In this document: positions 17,479 to 25,624 of the stretch, piece by piece
Layout: the number at the start of each line of letters is the position of its first letter
How positions within the stretch are numbered: the first letter of the stretch is position 1
Source: Xylanibacter ruminicola Ga6B6
GTDB lineage: Bacteria > Bacteroidota > Bacteroidia > Bacteroidales > Bacteroidaceae
Length of the DNA: 64,000 nt
Reading direction: 5' to 3'
Assembly: GCF_000687715.1 (NCBI RefSeq)
Contig: NZ_JHXD01000002.1
Coordinates: forward strand, 124,001 to 188,000
Translations under genes and position numbers: made by a program
The notes under the pieces: model-generated
Told to the model about the DNA's origin: nothing
Databases searched by the model: none
The model's input: the letters and a program-made list of their open reading frames with translations, nothing else

Positions 17479-20396
17479 ATCGATTAACGGCGATTATACT
17501 TTCTTGTATGTTGTCGCTGACCATGTTGGCCAGCGGCAACATATTAACTGAGCGATATAATCTGTCGTATATCAACCTCGAGAATGGGTTGCCGCACAAC
17601 AATGTCAGTTCGCTCTATACCGATTCTAATGGTTTTTTGTGGATTGCAACGTATGGTGGCGGATTAGTGCGTTATGATGGTTATGGTATGATGTCGCCGA
17701 TGCTCGGTCTGAAGAGTTTGTCGTGCAAATCGATTGCCGAAGACCGCTTTAAACGCTTATGGGTTACTTTCGACGAAGGAACCAATGTCATCGATCTGCG
17801 TACCATGCTTACCACCGTTCCAAAATCTCCTAAGGCCGATATAGCTGCATTATTGTCCCAATCGGGTGTGAAATCCTATTGCGATGCTCTTGGACGTATA
17901 TGGCTGATAACCGATAAGCGTGTCAATCTCATTACTTTTGCCGAAGATGGTAGTGTAAATCATATTGCCTCATATCAGTATCGAGGTAATACCCCCGAGA
18001 TATGCATTTGTGATGTTGAGGGTAATGGTAAACCTTGGGTAGGTATCGATTATGGTATCTATCGAATGGTTGAGAAGGATGGCAAATTGGTAAGAGAAGA
18101 GATATCCACCTTGCTCCATCCCTTGTATGGTCTTTATATTACCGATATCCTGAAGCGAGGTAATACTGTTTGGCTCACCACTAACCATGGTCTCTTCCGC
18201 TACGATCCATATCTGCAGCGATTGGATCAGACGCCCATTCAGCATCTCTCGCACGAGTTCCTGTCGAGTCTCGCTCTGATGCCAGATAATACGCTGTTGG
18301 TGGGTTCGCTATGCGGTGTGAACATCTACGACGATAAGTCGGGCACCTTTACGGCTTGGACACAGGCTAGCACACCGCCATTAAAGAACGATTTTGTTCA
18401 TTGTCTGTTGGTAAACGATGGTCTGATATACGTTGGTACCGAGGCTGGTGGGGTTATTCGATTGGTTCCCAGACAGTTGCTGCTGCAGAATAGTGTGCAT
18501 TCGCAGGATCCAGGTTCGCTATCACCCAATCCGGTTAATGCTATGTATGCTGCCCCTGATGGTACGCTGTGGGTGGGTACTGTTGAAGGTGGACTGAACC
18601 GCAGGGTCAAGGGCGAGCGTAGTTTTATTCATTATACCAAGACCAACTCGGCCTTGCCACATAATAGTGTATCAACATTAACTGCCGATGCTTACGGTCG
18701 ATTATGGATTGGTACTTGGGGTGGGGGCGTTTGTTGGATTGATATGAAGAATCCTCAAACCATTGTCCGTCTTGAGCTGCCTGCCGAACAGGCTCGGTTA
18801 ACGAATTATATCGGCGCCATGGCTTACGATGCCATAAACGGTGGCATGTGGATTGGTAGTAACGATGGATTGTTCTTCTATAGTTTTAAAAACAAACAGT
18901 TGATAGAACCATTTGAAGAGTGCCAATTGGTGCGAGGTTGTATTGGGTCGATCGTAACGCGCGATGGTCACTTGTGGATGGGTTGTATGCAAGGTGTTGT
19001 AATCGTTGATTTGAAGTCAGAGAAGAACGGGCAGTTTGCAACCCGTAATATCCGCCATCTGTTGGCCGATCCTACATCAAAAATCGTTGATAAGATATCC
19101 TCGTTCTGCGAAACCAGCGATGGTACGCTGTGGTTGGGCAGTAACGGTTACGGACTCTATAAACGTGTACAGGATGAGAATGGTGATGAGCGTTTTGAAG
19201 TGCTGACCCAGGAAAATGGTCTGGTGTATAATGGTGTTAAAGGTATTGTTGAGGATCGTAATGGGCGCCTGTGGATTACCACCCAGAATGGTTTGTCGGT
19301 TTATGATCCTAAATTGCAGGCATTTACCAACTACTCACAGTACGACGGTCTTATTAGTCCGCATTTCTATTGGAACTCTGCTGTGAAGGATGCTGCAGGT
19401 AATATTTGTCTGGGTAGTGAGGCTGGTTTGATTGAGATGTTGGATGATAATTCCGATACACATTACCATGGTCATCTTACGTTTACGCATCTGATGGTTG
19501 ATAATCAGGAAGCTATCGCAGGTAGCGATTATCTTTCAGAGGATATCTCGGTGGCTAACACCATATGGCTGAAAGAGGGCCATCGCTCCTTCTCTATCGA
19601 TTTCTCGGCACTCGACTATGGGTATGAGATGCAGGGCGTGTATAGTTACCGTATGAAAGGACTCGATAACGATTGGGAAGTATTGAAACCTGGCCAGCAT
19701 TCTGTGCGATATAGTGCTTTGCCTGCAGGTAATTATACCTTTGAAGTAAAATACAAGTCGGTACAGATGGCAGGCGAGGGCGACACTATCTCAATCGAGG
19801 TGGTGGTGAAACCCTACTTCTGGCGCAGCTGGTGGTTCCGTTTGCTTTTAAGCATTCAGGTTGTAGTACTCATGGTGTACTTATATAATAGGTGGGCTAC
19901 TATTGTCAAGCGTCGTGAGGCCGAGCAGCTCATTACTCCTATCCGTAAGGTGTTGGAAGAATCCGACGACCCGCGTCAGTTGCAGTCACGTATTCAGAAT
20001 ATCTTAGATAATCAGGAACGCTACAAGCAGAGTGTTACAAAGAGCGTTGAGGCTGATAAGGAAGAACAACTTAAGAGCACACGCCCCTTTATGGAGCGAG
20101 TGATGGAAATTATGGAAACACACTATATGGACTCGGAATTTGGCGTGCAGGAATTTTGCGATGCTCTGGGCATGAGTCGAAGTGTGGCTAGTAAACATCT
20201 TAACGCCGAAGCCGGACTGCCTGTCGGACAGTTCATCCGTAATTATCGCTTGAATATGGCTAAGGAGATGTTGTCGTCTAAAACTACAAACCGTAACATT
20301 ACCGAGATAGCCTATGCTGTAGGCTTTAATGATCCCAAATACTTTACTCGTTGCTTCACCAAGATGTATGGTGTCAACCCCAGTTCTTGGTCTTGA
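17475..20396 (+). CDS. Membrane AraC-type regulator with propeller sensor, no kinase
   Basis: A 973-residue protein built like a hybrid two-component sensor but lacking its middle. Order: signal peptide (1-20); a long propeller region with repeated NGxLWIGT-like blades (LWIATYGGGLVRYDG, LWVGTVEGGLNR, LWIGTWGGGV, LWLGSNGYGLYK); a Y_Y_Y beta-sandwich (about 700-775); one membrane helix (about 785-806); a ~65-residue charged linker; and an AraC-type double helix-turn-helix (about 870-973, ITEIAYAVGFNDPKYFTRCF). No histidine kinase and no receiver domain are present. It should sense a glycan fragment in the periplasm and act directly on DNA at the membrane. The start is a GTG overlapping the transporter stop (GTGA). 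The susC of PUL A is next, and a repeat suited to an AraC-family protein lies between them. Confidence 0.87.
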   Translation: MNRLTAIILSCMLSLTMLASGNILTERYNLSYINLENGLPHNNVSSLYTDSNGFLWIATYGGGLVRYDGYGMMSPMLGLKSLSCKSIAEDRFKRLWVTFDEGTNVIDLRTMLTTVPKSPKADIAALLSQSGVKSYCDALGRIWLITDKRVNLITFAEDGSVNHIASYQYRGNTPEICICDVEGNGKPWVGIDYGIYRMVEKDGKLVREEISTLLHPLYGLYITDILKRGNTVWLTTNHGLFRYDPYLQRLDQTPIQHLSHEFLSSLALMPDNTLLVGSLCGVNIYDDKSGTFTAWTQASTPPLKNDFVHCLLVNDGLIYVGTEAGGVIRLVPRQLLLQNSVHSQDPGSLSPNPVNAMYAAPDGTLWVGTVEGGLNRRVKGERSFIHYTKTNSALPHNSVSTLTADAYGRLWIGTWGGGVCWIDMKNPQTIVRLELPAEQARLTNYIGAMAYDAINGGMWIGSNDGLFFYSFKNKQLIEPFEECQLVRGCIGSIVTRDGHLWMGCMQGVVIVDLKSEKNGQFATRNIRHLLADPTSKIVDKISSFCETSDGTLWLGSNGYGLYKRVQDENGDERFEVLTQENGLVYNGVKGIVEDRNGRLWITTQNGLSVYDPKLQAFTNYSQYDGLISPHFYWNSAVKDAAGNICLGSEAGLIEMLDDNSDTHYHGHLTFTHLMVDNQEAIAGSDYLSEDISVANTIWLKEGHRSFSIDFSALDYGYEMQGVYSYRMKGLDNDWEVLKPGQHSVRYSALPAGNYTFEVKYKSVQMAGEGDTISIEVVVKPYFWRSWWFRLLLSIQVVVLMVYLYNRWATIVKRREAEQLITPIRKVLEESDDPRQLQSRIQNILDNQERYKQSVTKSVEADKEEQLKSTRPFMERVMEIMETHYMDSEFGVQEFCDALGMSRSVASKHLNAEAGLPVGQFIRNYRLNMAKEMLSSKTTNRNITEIAYAVGFNDPKYFTRCFTKMYGVNPSSWS

Positions 20397-20453
20397 TTTA
20401 GCTCAAGGATAGGCCTTGACATATCTCAAGAAGTGGAAAATATGTATGCTGGA

Positions 20454-20497
20454 GGACAAAAATCGTTTTGTCCACCTTATTAATCGTTTTGTCCACC
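20454..20497. promoter_or_regulatory. Candidate AraC-type operator: inverted and direct repeat before susC
   Basis: GGACAAAA (20454-20461) and TTTTGTCC (20466-20473) form an 8-bp perfect inverted repeat around ATCG. The 16-base unit AATCGTTTTGTCCACC occurs at both 20461-20476 and 20482-20497, so the half-sites are 21 bases apart (two helical turns). The second copy ends 20 bases before the -7 box. This arrangement suits the adjacent AraC-type regulator. Confidence 0.65.
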
Positions 20498-20517
20498 ATC
20501 GCATTGTTATATATCAG

Positions 20518-20526
20518 TATCTTTGC
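20518..20526 (+). promoter_or_regulatory. -7 promoter box of PUL A susC
   Basis: TATCTTTGC, 54 bases before the susC start. A TTTTG within the second operator repeat (20487-20491) is a possible -33 element, 26 bases upstream. Confidence 0.65.
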
Positions 20527-20580
20527 GCCAGATTATTTCAAATTTTAACTAATTCAAATTAAAACTTAAAACAATTAGCA

Positions 20581-23500
20581 ATGAGAAAACATGTATTATT
20601 CTCTGCGATGCTTGCGTTAGGTATGCTGGGCGGCCTGTCGGCTTATCCGGTGCCTGCCATGGCATTAGTGGCACAGCAAACTATTAAGGTTAGCGGCCAG
20701 GTTGTAGACCAAGAGGGAGAACCACTCATTGGTGCTACAGTGAAGTTGAAGGGGGCACAGAATGGTGTCATTACTGACTTCGACGGAAAGTTTACCATCG
20801 ACGCACCCGCCAATGGTACACTCGTGGTAAGCTACGTAGGTTACAAAGATCGTGAAATAGCTGTACGCGGACGCGCGATCATTGAAACTATTGAAATGGA
20901 AAGCGACGCTATGTTGCTCGATCAGGTGGTAGTGGTAGGTTATGGTGTACAGAAAAAAGCCGACCTTACTGGTTCTGTATCAATTGTGAATGCCGACGAG
21001 TTGAAGCGAGTTTCACACTCTAACATTTCTTCAATGCTCGAGGGTAAGGTTGCTGGTGTACAGATTACCTCCGATGGTCAGCCTGGTGCCGACCCAACGG
21101 TGCGTATTCGTGGTATCGGTAGCTTTGGTAGCACTGCACCTCTGTACGTTGTCGATGGTGTGCCTGTAGGTACCAGTATTCGTGATTTCTCTCCAAATGA
21201 TATCGAGACCATTCAGGTACTCAAGGATGCTTCTGCTGGTGCTATCTATGGTAGCCGTGCTGCTAACGGTGTGGTAATCATCACCACTAAAGGCGGTAAG
21301 AAGGAGCAGCCATTGAAGGTTGACTATAAGGGCTACTTCGGTGTAGATAAGATTCAGACTGGTGTTTACGATCTGACCAATGCCGAACAGTATAGCCGCT
21401 ATTTGGGTATTGCTGCCGAGAATGCAGGTATTCCTGTTCCCGGTGGTTACAGTTTGGGCGCCGATGGTTACTATCACTTCCGCGATAATACCGATACCGA
21501 CTGGCTGGCTGAGGCTTTCAAGACTGGTATCCGTCAGAATCATAGTGTGAACCTGAGCGGTGGTGGCGTTAATAATACCTATAATATAAGTCTTGATTAC
21601 TATAATCAAAAGGGTACCCTCGAGGGTGCCGGACCAAACTTCGAGCGTTATACCGCCCGCGTTAACAATACCATGGATACCAAGTTCGTGAAGTTCCGCA
21701 CCAGTTTGGTTTACTCTCATTCCGATCAGGATAATCTGGCAGTATCAAATGCCAACGAGTATGTACAGGGCTTGTATGGTAACTTAGGTAACGTACTTGG
21801 TGGTGTGCTTAACATGCAGCCAACCATCAAAGCTTACGATGCTTCTACATGGGTACTCGACGATGTGGTAGGCTCTGCAAGTGGCTATAAGTACGATGCT
21901 TACGGCTATGGTGTTTACTACGATACCGTACATGGTGATATCTCGGCCATGAACCCACTGCTGGTAAATAAGATGCTCACACGTAATACCATCGTTGATC
22001 GTTTTGTAGGTACTGCATCTGCTGATGTTGATCTCCTGTCGATGATTGGTATTAAGAGCAAGAACCATCAGCTTACCTATAAGATCAACCTGTCATATAG
22101 CACCACATCTTGCAATGATAAGACCTGGATTCCTGCATGGATTCAGAGTAACCGTGTATATCTGGCAAAGGAGAACGAGCGTCTTACCAAGGCTCATCGC
22201 AAGTACACCGATGCCCTGATTGAGAATACACTTACTTACGATGGTACCATCGGTCTGCACCATGCCAATATCGTAGTAGGTCAGACCTATCAGGAGGAGA
22301 ATACCCAGACACAGTCGGCTACTGGTGTTAACTTGTCGCAGCCTTACTTCCTGCAGCTGCAGAATGCCAGCTCTTGGAGTGCTGAAAGCTATGAGTACAA
22401 GCATACTTTGGCTTCTTATCTGGCTCGTTTGAACTACGACTTCGATGGCAAGTACCTCATTTCTGGTATCGTACGTCGCGATGGTAGCTCTCGTTTGTCA
22501 AAGGATATCCGTTGGGACACCTTTACATCAGTATCTCTCGGTTGGCGTTTCGATAAGGAAAAGTTCTTCCCCATCAATCGCGACATCGTGAATATGTTCA
22601 AGCTCCGTGCCAGCTATGGTGAACTGGGTTACGAGGCTGCTGTAGGCGACTATGCTATCGAGGCAACCATGGCCCGTAACAACATGACCTATAGCTTCGG
22701 CAACCAGCCTGTTACTGGTTCGGCTGTTTCTACTTTCGTAAACGAGAACCTGACATGGGAGAAGAGAAAGACCATGAACGTAGGTCTTGATCTGGCTTTC
22801 TTCAACAACCGCATCGAGTTCACTGCCGAGTGGTACAAGAATAAGTCAGAGGATCTGCTTTATAACGTGCCTGTTCCTGCCAATGCAGGTGTGGCTAACA
22901 CTTCAGTAACCATGAATGCCGCTTCAATGGAGAACAGCGGATTCGAGTTCTCACTCACCTATCGTAACCGCGATCATGCTCTGAAGCACGAAATCAGTGC
23001 TAACCTGAGCACCTTGAAGAATAAGGTTACATCACTTGGTTTCGGTACTGAGAAGTATATCACTGGTTCTTATATCACCGAGGTTGGTCAGGAAGTTGGT
23101 AAGTTCTATGGTTGGGATTACCAGGGTATTATCCGTACCCAAGAGCAGCTCGATCAGCTGAACGCACTTGCACAGGCTCAGGGTCTGGAAGAGTATCAGC
23201 CAGGTGCCCATGTAGGTGATTGCTACTATCGCGATGTAAATGGCGACGGCCAGATTAATGCCGACGACCAGACTGTTCTGGGTAGCGGTCTGCCAAAGGT
23301 TAACTTTGGTCTGAGTGCACACCTCGAGTACAAGATTTTCGATTTGAGTATCTCAACTTATGGTGCCCTTGGTTACCATGTAACCGATTATCTCTATAAC
23401 ACGCTGAATTCAAGCTACGGCTACGGTAATAAGAGTGTTGATATTCTTGCTGCTAACCAGTGGGATGGTGGTACCTACGTATCAAATATCCCCCGCACTT

Positions 23501-23796
23501 ACCTCTCTAACAGTGCAACCTTGGCTTGGAACGACCTGTTCAGCTGCCGCCAGATTCAGAATGCCGCTTACTGGAAGATTGCTAACGTAGAGCTTGGCTG
23601 CAACCTGCCTAACAAGTGGTTCGCCAACTACGTAACTGGTGTACGTGTATATGTTTCGGCCCAGAACCTCTTCACCTTCACAGGTTATAAGGGTTACAAT
23701 GTCGATTATGCCGGTGGTACCTTCACTCCTGGATACAACTACTGTTCGTACCCAACTGCCAGAAGCTTTATGGCTGGTTTGAATTTCACTTTCTAA
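20581..23796 (+). CDS. SusC-like TonB-dependent outer-membrane transporter (PUL A)
   Basis: A 1071-residue outer-membrane protein. After a signal peptide (MRKHVLFSAMLALGMLGGLSAYP) there is a carboxypeptidase-regulatory-like domain (VSGQVVDQEGEPLIGATV..., residues about 38-115), a plug domain starting near LDQVVVVGYGVQKKADLTGSV, and a beta-barrel ending MAGLNFTF, where the final Phe fits outer-membrane insertion. It imports oligosaccharides in partnership with the SusD-like lipoprotein encoded 37 bases downstream. Neighbouring GH43 enzymes point to arabinan fragments as cargo. It starts the operon and is probably switched on by the membrane AraC regulator just upstream. Confidence 0.93.
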   Translation: MRKHVLFSAMLALGMLGGLSAYPVPAMALVAQQTIKVSGQVVDQEGEPLIGATVKLKGAQNGVITDFDGKFTIDAPANGTLVVSYVGYKDREIAVRGRAIIETIEMESDAMLLDQVVVVGYGVQKKADLTGSVSIVNADELKRVSHSNISSMLEGKVAGVQITSDGQPGADPTVRIRGIGSFGSTAPLYVVDGVPVGTSIRDFSPNDIETIQVLKDASAGAIYGSRAANGVVIITTKGGKKEQPLKVDYKGYFGVDKIQTGVYDLTNAEQYSRYLGIAAENAGIPVPGGYSLGADGYYHFRDNTDTDWLAEAFKTGIRQNHSVNLSGGGVNNTYNISLDYYNQKGTLEGAGPNFERYTARVNNTMDTKFVKFRTSLVYSHSDQDNLAVSNANEYVQGLYGNLGNVLGGVLNMQPTIKAYDASTWVLDDVVGSASGYKYDAYGYGVYYDTVHGDISAMNPLLVNKMLTRNTIVDRFVGTASADVDLLSMIGIKSKNHQLTYKINLSYSTTSCNDKTWIPAWIQSNRVYLAKENERLTKAHRKYTDALIENTLTYDGTIGLHHANIVVGQTYQEENTQTQSATGVNLSQPYFLQLQNASSWSAESYEYKHTLASYLARLNYDFDGKYLISGIVRRDGSSRLSKDIRWDTFTSVSLGWRFDKEKFFPINRDIVNMFKLRASYGELGYEAAVGDYAIEATMARNNMTYSFGNQPVTGSAVSTFVNENLTWEKRKTMNVGLDLAFFNNRIEFTAEWYKNKSEDLLYNVPVPANAGVANTSVTMNAASMENSGFEFSLTYRNRDHALKHEISANLSTLKNKVTSLGFGTEKYITGSYITEVGQEVGKFYGWDYQGIIRTQEQLDQLNALAQAQGLEEYQPGAHVGDCYYRDVNGDGQINADDQTVLGSGLPKVNFGLSAHLEYKIFDLSISTYGALGYHVTDYLYNTLNSSYGYGNKSVDILAANQWDGGTYVSNIPRTYLSNSATLAWNDLFSCRQIQNAAYWKIANVELGCNLPNKWFANYVTGVRVYVSAQNLFTFTGYKGYNVDYAGGTFTPGYNYCSYPTARSFMAGLNFTF

Positions 23797-23833
23797 GATG
23801 AGCATTGATATAATAATTGATAAATTGAAGTAT

Positions 23834-25579
23834 ATGAAACTACATAAAATTTCATTGGCTGTACTGGTAGGTCTTGGCACTCTCGCTTCGTGCGATAGCA
23901 AGTTGGATGTGTCGAACCCTAACCAGCAAACCACAGCCACATTCGGCAACGATGTCGAATCATTAGAGGAGAATGTGATTGCTGCCTACAACCACATCCG
24001 TATGGAGGGCACCTATGCCCGTGTGGGCTATACACTCGACGTTTGTCGTGGTGACGAAGTTTGGAACTCATCGCAGGTATGGTACATGCCTTTCGATGAC
24101 CTGAATGCTCCGTTCACCGACGAGATTGGTCAGTGGTCATGGCGTGACTGGTATTACACCATCAACGTATGTAACTACACTATCACTCGTTGTGGCGAGG
24201 ATAACTCAGTTCTTTCTGAGACTATGAAGCGTATCAAGGGACAGATGCTGTTCCTGCGCGGTCTGGCTTACTATAACCTGACTGGTTACTATCAGAATCC
24301 TATTCTGATTACCGATTATAATACCTATTCTACACTCGATGGTCTTTATGGTACTAACAGCACCTACGATGAGGCTTGGGATCAGGTAGAGAAGGACTTT
24401 GCCGAGGCTATGACCCTGCTGCCCAGTCGCGATGCAGGTGGTCAGTGGGCACTGGGTCGTGCTACCAACGGTGCTGCTGCCGGCTATTATGCACGTGCAC
24501 TGATGATGCGTCATAAGTACAGCGAGGCTCTTGCCGTACTGAAAGATATCATTGGCGGAAAGTATGGCCACTATGAGCTGATGAAGAACTATGGTGATAA
24601 CTTCCGCGAGGGCTCTGCTTATGAGAACAATGCTGAGAGCCTGTTCGAGATTCAGTATCTGGATTACGGCTCACAGGGTACCGACGACGAGTGGACACCT
24701 GTAAACACCAGTCCTAACGCTACTCAGGGTCATGCCGTTGAGAGTAACTTTGGTCCTGGCGACATGGGTGGATGGGCCGACCTTTCTGCCTCTCCATGGC
24801 TCTATCAGCTCTTTAAGTCTGAGAAGACCACCAGTGGCTCGCTCGATCCACGCCTGTATTGGACTATCGGTACTTACGAGCCCGAGTGGGATGGCTTTGA
24901 GTATGGTAACGTTTGCTATACCGTGCCTATGACTGCCGATGCCCCCGTGGTAACCAATAACAACAATGGTGGACTGCCTATTGCTAAGAATACCAACCTG
25001 CGTACAGGTCTTTACGATAAGGTGGTAACAGGTCTGCACTGCGGTATCAACCTGCGCATGATGCGTTACTCTGATGTACTGCTGCGTGCTGCAGAGTGCG
25101 AAAACGAGGTAAATGGTCCTACACAGCAAGCTATCGACTGGATTAATCAGGTTCGTAACCGTGCCGGTCTGGCCGATCTGAAACTTGCCGATTTCTCAGG
25201 GAATGCTGATAAGTTGTTCGAGCAGATTGCCAACGTGGAGCGTCCAAAGGAGTTTGGTTGTGAGTTCGGCCGTGGTTTCGACCTTGTTCGTTGGGGCTTC
25301 TTCTATAGCGCTGATCGCCTCCAGCAGATTAAGGAACATGGTACCTTCCGTCGTACTAACGACAAGACTCGTGTGAAGGAGGCTGTTAGCTACTCAGAAG
25401 TAGGTGTCGATCCTGAACTCAAGAGTTCGTACGACAGCTGGATTCAGGGTCATGAGTTCTTCCCTATCTATCAGGGAACACTGAACGATAACCCAAATCT
25501 GCAGGGTAACTCGGCCAATAAGAGCGAGAGCAATGCCGATAAGCTCTATGGTCCTGTTCATCCAGTAGTGAAACTCTAG
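23834..25579 (+). CDS. SusD-like surface lipoprotein (PUL A)
   Basis: A 581-residue RagB/SusD-family lipoprotein, the surface lid of the SusC transporter. The start at 23834 gives a proper lipoprotein signal with LASC (Cys20); the ORF runs back to 23798 but that form has no signal at its N-terminus. Further on are the helical repeat region (QMLFLRGLAYYNLTGYYQNPILI) and the conserved C-terminal RSDVLLRAAE-like block (RYSDVLLRAAECENE...WINQVRNRAGL) and ERPKEFGCEFGRGFDLVRWG. Part of the PUL A operon between susC and a surface lipoprotein gene. Confidence 0.92.
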   Translation: MKLHKISLAVLVGLGTLASCDSKLDVSNPNQQTTATFGNDVESLEENVIAAYNHIRMEGTYARVGYTLDVCRGDEVWNSSQVWYMPFDDLNAPFTDEIGQWSWRDWYYTINVCNYTITRCGEDNSVLSETMKRIKGQMLFLRGLAYYNLTGYYQNPILITDYNTYSTLDGLYGTNSTYDEAWDQVEKDFAEAMTLLPSRDAGGQWALGRATNGAAAGYYARALMMRHKYSEALAVLKDIIGGKYGHYELMKNYGDNFREGSAYENNAESLFEIQYLDYGSQGTDDEWTPVNTSPNATQGHAVESNFGPGDMGGWADLSASPWLYQLFKSEKTTSGSLDPRLYWTIGTYEPEWDGFEYGNVCYTVPMTADAPVVTNNNNGGLPIAKNTNLRTGLYDKVVTGLHCGINLRMMRYSDVLLRAAECENEVNGPTQQAIDWINQVRNRAGLADLKLADFSGNADKLFEQIANVERPKEFGCEFGRGFDLVRWGFFYSADRLQQIKEHGTFRRTNDKTRVKEAVSYSEVGVDPELKSSYDSWIQGHEFFPIYQGTLNDNPNLQGNSANKSESNADKLYGPVHPVVKL

Positions 25580-25624
25580 TGAAAGGTAAAAGTAAAAAGG
25601 TAAAAAAGTAAAAACTATAAGATT
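25580..25624 (+). repeat. Low-complexity A-rich repeat between susD and the next gene
   Basis: Degenerate GTAAAAAG units fill the 45-base gap (25586-25615). It looks like one of the short A/T-rich filler repeats found at several operon junctions here, with no gene of its own. Confidence 0.5.

Noticed and set aside
20403..20432. Small TCAAGG/CCTTGA hairpin after the PUL A regulator gene
   Set aside because: Only six pairs and no T run; not strong enough to call a terminator.
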